Shown here: positions 58,905 through 64,000 of the stretch, piece after piece | Position numbering within the stretch: position 1 is the first letter of the stretch | How the letters are laid out: each line of letters starts with the position of its first letter | Origin: Xylogone sp. PMI_703 | Lineage: Eukaryota; Ascomycota; Leotiomycetes | Assembly: GCA_021399445.1 (NCBI GenBank) | Contig: JAJTUQ010000013.1 | Coordinates: 248,001-312,000 of the forward strand | Direction of reading: 5' to 3' | DNA length: 64,000 bases | The notes under the pieces: model-generated | The model's input: the letters and a program-made list of their open reading frames with translations, nothing else | Told to the model about the DNA's origin: nothing | Databases searched by the model: none | Program-made: the position numbers and the translations under genes

Positions 58905-59185
58905 TCTTCAGAATGACTCAATTGGAGGAGGAATCACTTGAAAAAGGGATAATTTCTATGGCCAAACGAGGCTTACCTCCTAGACCTTCAGATGTACGAG
59001 ATATGGCTAATGTGTTGATTGCTGAGCGCGGTGAACCTACTCTTCCACTCCTGTAAACAAGAACTGGTTTAGCTATTTCTTAAAACGCCATCCCAACTTG
59101 AAAACCGATTATATACGTAGATATCACTATAAACGAGCCAAATGCGAGAATCCAAAGCTTATACAAATGTGGTTTGACAGGGTTC
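58905..59185 (+). pseudogene. pogo/Fot1 transposase N-terminal fragment (CENP-B-type helix-turn-helix)
   Basis: MTQLEEESLEKGIISMAKRG, then LPPRPSDVRDMANVLIAERGE, then after a small slip VNKNWFSYFLKRHPNLKTDY, YKRAKCENPKLIQMWFDRV. This matches the order of the CENP-B-like DNA-binding domain of fungal pogo elements (TQLEE, GFPPR, DMAN, NWxxxFxKRHPxLKT, YxxAxCEDP, WF). The frame changes near 59055 and the DDE catalytic domain is absent. It is a short fragment joined directly to the end of the Helitron 2 accessory gene. Confidence 0.78.
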
Positions 59186-59873
59186 TACTGGGTTTATTCA
59201 ACTTATGAGAGCTCTGTATACAAGAAGAGTAAGCAAAGGAGAAAGAACTATGATCGGAATCTACATACTCCTTAAATAGGGGCTATGGCCCGTGCTAGTT
59301 TCCATGAACTACAGTGATTGCTACGTTCGCACCAATGGATGAGGCCCGGGCCTCGAGACCTATAATCGGGGCCAACCCGTCACAAGAGCATAGCCGTTTC
59401 CACGCGCATGTGCTTGAATTGCAGTTGAAAGCATATCAAAATCAGTGTAAACTGCTTCACGAGGTGCAGGGCCACATGGAGAGGGTAGTTTAGTTTCCAT
59501 TGGAACAGAAGGGAAGGAGAAAGACTAGTAATAACGCGTTGAAAGGTTGCGAGCAGAGAATTATACTAGAATCATAGAATTGCCTGTTGAATTGACTGTC
59601 TATTGATTGTAGAATTAGAGTTCTTTATGTAGTCCTAATATACTTTAAATAGCAGTGTATAAGTGGTTGCGTTCCCATAATAACCGTACGGTTCTATTTC
59701 ACCATATGTGTAGCTGTTGAGATGGTATAGGTAGGGGGAATAGCCGACGATGACTTCTAACAAATAAGATCCGAATTAGATCTTACAACCGTATCCCTAT
59801 ATTTCTTATAGCCTTGATCTTTCAACAGGACACCTCGACAGTATAAATATATATAACTTTTTGTTAATAACTT
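59186..59873. other. Spacer; one 52-aa frame
   Basis: A small frame at 59337-59495 (+), MDEARASRPIIGANPSQEHS followed by HAHVLELQLKAYQNQCKLLHEV and ending MERVV, is helix-like and might be a terminal exon of something. No support beyond composition. The word GGGAATAGCCGACGAT (about 59739) is shared with 29665. Confidence 0.35.
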
Positions 59874-60982
59874 CTACATCCAATGCTTTGCAAATATATT
59901 TACTGCATATTTAGAGCCTTTAGATAAAGGAAGTCCGCCATGTCGAGCTTTCTCGTTTACTGATCCATTGATATGAGTATTCAACCAAAATAGAGCATTT
60001 CCCTGGACGGGCTTGAACGCTAGGCCTTTGCCACTAGCTGTTGCTGGAAATCGACTGTCGTTACTAAACTGTGTCGGAAGAGGATCTAGGAATGGGAAGT
60101 ACGTCTCTCCTCCTTCACATTCCGACTCCAGATAAATGAACATTGTACTGTTTTTGTTAAACCGTCTTCCGTTCGAGTCATTGAATCCTATGTATTCTGG
60201 ATTGGGATCGTAATGGACGTTCAGTTTATTTCCGGGTTCGTATTTTACAAACCAAGGTGCGTCGTAATCCCCAGGGTTTAAAAATCCCAAAAACTGAAGC
60301 GTGCGCTGGCCAATACAATCGACTACCTTATCTTCTTTAGGAAGGTCGGCGGACTGAGGAGAATATTTTTCAACTTTGCCAACGATTCTGAATCCACTGA
60401 AAAATTTTGGCCTTTAAGCATCAACATGAATGTTGCGTAGTCAAGAGCGAGAGTATTACCCTATGTCCACTAAATATTTCGACTCTTCATCAGATATGAA
60501 GTTATTGACATATATAACGAGCGGATCGAGACTCAATAGCTGTGTTGTGTATGAATGATCAGGGCATGTTGACGTTAGAGTGTTTGAAATTTGAAGCGCG
60601 AGCCTGTCCGGACTCAGAATGTAATTCCGGTGAAATAAAAGCGCCGCAACCCCGAGTCCGAGTCCAGTAACTATCTGTTTCAACTGCCAATTAAATGTCA
60701 GCGAGTAATTTTAACGCGCAATGAATAATCAAGCCAAGAGGGTGACCATATCCAGTCGTCGCCGTTATGCCGAATCCATGAACCCCTAAGGCAGAGGGCT
60801 CCCCAACACGGCCCCAAATCAGTAGAAATCGACCAGTGACTTCAATCTACAAGAGTCATAGCTATGGAGGGTCAAGTAATTATTCAAAGAGAATCAGAGA
60901 TTAACATAGGACTTACCATTTTCTTGTTTTTCGAACCAGAAATTTTAACGAAGTGAATGGGCGGGTTATTCTTCCTGTACAT
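59874..60982 (-). CDS. Prolyl 4-hydroxylase-type Fe(II)/2-oxoglutarate dioxygenase, membrane-anchored, 3 exons
   Basis: The enzyme would hydroxylate a prolyl or similar residue with O2 and 2-oxoglutarate in the secretory pathway. Exons are 60982-60917, 60683-60460 and 60396-59874; the spliced length is 813 bp (270 aa), open and in phase. Exon 1 gives a basic cytosolic tail (MYRKNNPPIHF, GSKNKKM). Exon 2 begins with the membrane anchor (IVTGLGLGVAALLF), so this is a type II membrane protein. The catalytic core has WFVKYEPGNKLNVHYDPNPE, with the H-x-D iron ligands, then GGETYFPF. The distal histidine is in KARHGGLPLSKGSKYAVNIF, with the lysine that binds 2-oxoglutarate. All ligands are present. 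Start choice: an ORF from the TTG at 60683 lacks an ATG, while the upstream ATG exon joins in phase through GTAAGT and TTGGCAG. It faces away from the UstYa gene, with about 470 bp between them, so a shared promoter region is possible. Confidence 0.85.
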
Positions 60983-61450
60983 ATGCTTTGTTGGACCTTG
61001 ATGGTTGTCGAAGGTCGAATCTTATGCAACAACGCAAAGCAAGAACAGTACGCAGGTGGCTGGAAAACTCTTCTCGCCTCGCCTTGCTCATTTCTCTGAT
61101 GAGTAAGACTTTTCTTCGACTTGAAAAGCTAGGTAGTCTTATCTCTCGTCAGCTTTTCGGATTTCAGACTGTGCGCTGGGCAGGGCGAGGCGAGCGGAGC
61201 CCCCGATCTGAATTGGCCCAGCGTGGCAGGAAGGCGAGACGATGAAGAGCTGCCGAGGCCCTACGGTAGATGTTGTCTCCGGTATCCGCCATCATAATTG
61301 ACACAGCAACCACATGAACCCGTGCACGGTACCCATCACCTAATCCAGTGAGCTATTAAACGAATCCTTATTGTGCTCGTTATTTGACGTCTATTACCTC
61401 ACATAACCATTTCTAAGGGAGAGGAAATTATCCAGTCAATTGTGTGAACC
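60983..61450. promoter_or_regulatory. Divergent intergenic region between prolyl hydroxylase and UstYa genes
   Basis: The 468 bp separate two divergently transcribed genes. The frame at 60988-61245 starts at TTG and has no domain. GC-rich sequence at 61180-61240 contrasts with the AT-rich neighbourhood. No specific operator is recognised. Confidence 0.4.
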
Positions 61451-62378
61451 ATGTGGCAACAAGCTTGGTCTGTTTCTTTCTGGATTCCGTACATTAAACT
61501 CGAACCTGAACATCTATCTGACGGAGAGGACGAAGATGGACCACAATCACGTATCTTCAAACCTAGCCGCATAGCGATACTGAAGTGGTTTATTTTTTTT
61601 TTTTGCACAGCGGTTTTCTCATTTGCCATCTTCAAATCCCGCTCTTTGCCCAGAAGGAGCTTGGCCGGTAAGGCTAATACCGTAATATCAGATAGAGACG
61701 CGCATGTCTGACTCATGCTGCCTCTTGGTTAGATCTATCTGAAAGTGTTACTTTTAACCCTGCGACGGAGTTTGAAGTTCCTCCTGGAGGCCCTTCTTCT
61801 AAGTGGGAAAGTCTTATGCCAGGTGCGAACCTCCGTTGAACGTTTATGACACTCCTGATTCTCAATTACTTACAGCTGGAGGCGGGTTCGTCAATATTTT
61901 GGACCTTGAGTCTTTTTGGCTCCTAGAATCACCTAAAACAAATGAAAAATTAAAACTAGAACCTGGTGAATATTGCATCTCAGTATTTCACCAGCTGCAC
62001 TGTCTCGTGAGTGTATACGTCTAATGCCAGTCAAAATTCTAACATTTTATGTAGGCTTCGTTAAGAGTTGCATTCGCAAAGTTGGAGGGATCGGCAAACG
62101 ATTCCTTCGAGAACAAGTTATCACAATCTGGAATTGACCATCTTGTGCATGTGAATCACTGCTTTGACTACCTACGCCAAGTAAATGCCCAAACCACAAA
62201 TGCTCTGGAGATGTTGTCACTAATCATGTAGGCCATTATGTGTTCAGGAGACATATCGCTGGAGTCTGTTCGGAATGGAAGCGTTGATGGATGGAATACC
62301 AAACATCAGTGTCGAGATTATGAAGCTATTAAAGAATTTGCAACACGCCGGGCTGATGGCGCGACTGGTATTGTTTAA
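61451..62378 (+). CDS. UstYa family (DUF3328) oxidase-like protein, intact, 5 exons
   Basis: UstYa proteins act with other oxidases in fungal secondary metabolism, for example in macrocyclisation of ribosomal peptides (dikaritins) or modification of cyclic peptides. Exons are 61451-61667, 61733-61822, 61876-62006, 62055-62180 and 62232-62378; the sum is 711 bp (236 aa) and every junction is GT-AG and in phase. After a short cytosolic N-terminus comes one membrane helix (ILKWFIFFFCTAVFSFAIF). The paired family motif is complete: FHQLHCL at the end of exon 3 and HVNHCFDYLRQ in exon 4, the HxxHC pair thought to bind a metal or cofactor. The end (GWNTKHQCRDYEAI) is the usual C-terminal signature. 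Most family members are 200-300 aa. No precursor-peptide repeat gene is visible in the window, so the pathway is unknown. Confidence 0.88.
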
Positions 62379-62682
62379 TGATTCTGTCGAATACAAGCTA
62401 AGGTATGGTAGAAGGAGTACACTGAAGTGTAGCTGATTGACTATCCTAATGGAGACTCTTCCATACATTTATAGAGCAAAACATGATTCTAGGACTTTCT
62501 ACAATCTATTTGATAGTGACGTGCAGCTTGGAAATTAATTGGTTGATTGATACTGTTTAACGTCTGAGTTGCTCTTATAGCCTCCGAAATCGAAGATAGG
62601 ACGCCAGGAGCTCGCTCCTGGAAGCAGAGGTCAAAGTCCTGGTAAATACATAGTCGTTCGGCTTACACAGCACTCACCACCT
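62379..62682. other. Short spacer
   Basis: 3' flank of the UstYa gene. No gene is seen. Confidence 0.4.
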
Positions 62683-62966
62683 TAACGTAATTCCCGGCTT
62701 TATCGGACACCCTGTTGTACCGGACACTGAAATCTACCGCAAAATTGACAAAATCATTTCTTTAATATCTCAACAAATATATATAATTTTGACTCTAATT
62801 TATAACTCTATAATTATATATTCAATTATATATAATATATTAGAAACTTTGTTAAGTATCAGGCATTGTGGTTGTTGAGATTCTAAGAGGGCGATTTTGT
62901 TCAATTTTGCAGTAAATTTCAGTGTCCGGTACAACAGGGTGTCCGATAAAGCCGGGAATTACGTTA
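62683..62966. mobile_element. MITE B, 284 bp, inverted arms of about 72 bp
   Basis: Both ends read TAACGTAATTCCCGGCTTTA inward, and the match extends to about 72 bp with three or four differences. The centre is very AT-rich (TATATAATTT-type words). Each arm has two CGGACA boxes spaced 17 bp apart, as in MITE A. It has no coding capacity. The outermost TA on both sides may be the target-site duplication typical of Tc1/mariner and pogo elements. Confidence 0.85.
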
Positions 62967-63285
62967 TGACCTCTTAGTCATGTGACCTCAGAGTCGTCAC
63001 AATTCCGACCTTTAAAATCTATATTCAATGTTGAGGTTTGAAAATGGGCCCAAAGAGAAACGCAGGGACAGATACAGAACCACTTAATTGCTCTTAGAGT
63101 CTACAGCTACAATTGATTCTATATGCAGAGGTTGTACGGTTGTACAGCTGTACAGACCAATATTTATCCTTCAGAACAATAGCTCGTGTCATACATATAG
63201 GCTCATATTAGAGTGGGTCAGCACGTGGGGATTCGGGTAAAATCTATTATTCTATTGTGATTACTTCCGTAGAAAGTGACACCGG

Positions 63286-63390
63286 GCAAATTACGTAATC
63301 AAAGTAAAGCGATTTTATTGGTTCACGTCGTAGATCTATTCCCTAAAATGGCATATTACGTAATCTAAATAAAGCGATTGATTGGTTCGT
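63286..63390 (+). promoter_or_regulatory. Duplicated promoter module: TTACGTAA plus inverted CCAAT box
   Basis: Two units 65 bp apart each contain TTACGTAATC (63291 and 63356), then TAAAGCGATT and ATTGGTTC (ATTGG at 63317 and 63381). TTACGTAA is a palindromic bZIP-type site, and ATTGG is the reverse of the CCAAT box bound by the HAP complex. A third element, CCCCTTAATAAGGGG (63431-63445), is an inverted pair of STRE-like AGGGG words. All lie 65-225 bp before the ATG at 63512. Function is inferred from motif identity. Confidence 0.5.
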
Positions 63391-63511
63391 ACATCAAGGC
63401 AATCATGCCCACCCCGATCAACGAGCTCTACCCCTTAATAAGGGGCTACTAATACATACCGTACAACTCCAACTATTACACCTCAATACCAACCATACAA
63501 TACTCTACAAT

Positions 63512-64000
63512 ATGGCCCGCTCCGTTCAATCAAAGCAAGAAAAATACTTCTGGGTAGGAACCAAATCCCCTATTCTAGAGCGATTACGATGTGCGACCTG
63601 TAAGAGATTCCAGCCAATCACAGCATACCCTTTCCGTAAAGATGGCTTCCATACTACCTCCTGTCATGCCTGTCATATTAGACTAAAAGATCGATATTTA
63701 GAGCGAAAGGGCCAGCCAAATATGGTCTCAGAGGAAGGCAAAGCACGTCAACGACAGAGGATTATAAGGGAATCTAAGAAAGCTTCCAAAGCTCAACAGG
63801 CTCAATTCGCACAACTGTGCTGGAATCAGAGCAAGCGTATTGAATACAGGTCTTTATATATAAAGTCAATCGATCAAGGTAAGTGTATACAATACGGTCC
63901 GTAGACCATTTCTAATATAATTATAGGTAAACGCGCATGGGAGAAAAGGCAGAGCACTTTAGAGCACTGGCACTGGCCTGAATGGGACGGGGAGGCTGAC
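63512..64000 (+). CDS. Hypothetical protein with two Cys pairs, truncated by the window edge
   Basis: Exon 1 (63512-63878) starts MARSVQSKQEKYFWVGTKSP. It contains RCATCKRFQPITAYPFRKDG followed by TTSCHACHIRLKDRY: two CxxC pairs about 23 residues apart, as in a zinc-ribbon-like knuckle. A basic helical stretch follows. A 48-bp GT-AG intron (63879-63926) joins in phase to exon 2 (GKRAWEKRQSTLEHW, then WPEWDGEAD), which runs off the end. I do not recognise the family; similar CxxC-CxxC proteins are common and often repetitive in fungal genomes. A nucleic-acid-binding role is possible but unproven. Confidence 0.6.

Noticed and set aside
60740..60845. Possible extra exon in the prolyl hydroxylase gene (reading IEVTGRFLLIWGRVGE)
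   Set aside because: It has weak splice sites and no counterpart in the family. Joining the ATG exon directly to the membrane-anchor exon is in phase and gives a typical protein.
60988..61245. 85-aa frame between the hydroxylase and UstYa genes as a candidate precursor peptide
   Set aside because: It starts at TTG, has no signal peptide, and shows none of the repeated core units expected of a secreted fungal precursor.
62244..62468. 74-aa frame on the minus strand
   Set aside because: It lies opposite the last exon of the UstYa gene, whose splice junctions and motifs are convincing.

Overview
The window looks like repeat-rich chromosomal DNA of a filamentous ascomycete (Pezizomycotina). The support is indirect: short spliceosomal introns of about 46-75 bp with GTAAGT/GTATGT donors; Zn2Cys6 regulators with a fungal-specific transcription factor domain; a fungal rhodopsin-type membrane protein; a UstYa (DUF3328) protein; a BBE-type FAD oxidase; and fungal hAT, Tc1, pogo and Helitron elements. 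The class cannot be fixed from the sequence. No rRNA, tRNA or CRISPR array was recognised.

Left part (1-13.6 kb). An intact three-exon Zn2Cys6 regulator lies at 1725-3839 (-). A four-exon rhodopsin-type membrane protein gene with a one-base frameshift lies at 5505-7150 (-). A Tc1 element with terminal inverted repeats and a single in-frame stop lies at 10504-11885. The DNA between is gene-poor and contains two strongly diverged copies of an approximately 1 kb repeat.

Middle (13.6-33.4 kb). Two paralogous Zn2Cys6 regulators stand about 17 kb apart in the same orientation. The copy at 31262-33338 is intact. The copy at 13622-15884 has stops and frameshifts, carries a solo LTR in its second intron (5-bp duplication GATTA), and is cut at its 3' end by a 3.3 kb hAT element. 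Between the paralogs lies a head-to-tail Helitron pair on the minus strand: a nearly complete element (about 19.8-27.8 kb) and a truncated upstream neighbour (about 27.8-29.3 kb). A 127-bp MITE follows.

Right-middle (33.4-51.3 kb) is a graveyard: pieces of an SF1 helicase-like gene, two hAT tails, a glycosyltransferase with an O-fucosyltransferase-like fold, a possible P450 tail, a secreted FAD oxidase with three homopolymer frameshifts, a TPR protein remnant and several unassigned ORFs. A hAT transposase gene at 48371-50751 (-) reads open through five exons and is the best-preserved transposase in the window.

Right part (51.3-64 kb). A second, diverged Helitron lies at about 51.3-58.9 kb (+). 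Its Rep/helicase gene is open almost to the end, and its downstream accessory gene runs into a pogo/Fot1 transposase fragment. Then come three host-like genes: a membrane-anchored prolyl 4-hydroxylase (59874-60982, -), a five-exon UstYa/DUF3328 gene (61451-62378, +), and a Cys-pair protein running off the edge (63512 onward, +) behind a duplicated promoter module. A 284-bp MITE sits between the last two.

The most interesting signal is the accessory gene shared by both Helitrons, placed 3' of the helicase in each and deleted in the truncated copy. Its C-terminal part reads like an OB-fold single-strand-binding domain. The two Helitron 3' ends on the minus strand also share a 38-bp motif with two small hairpins.
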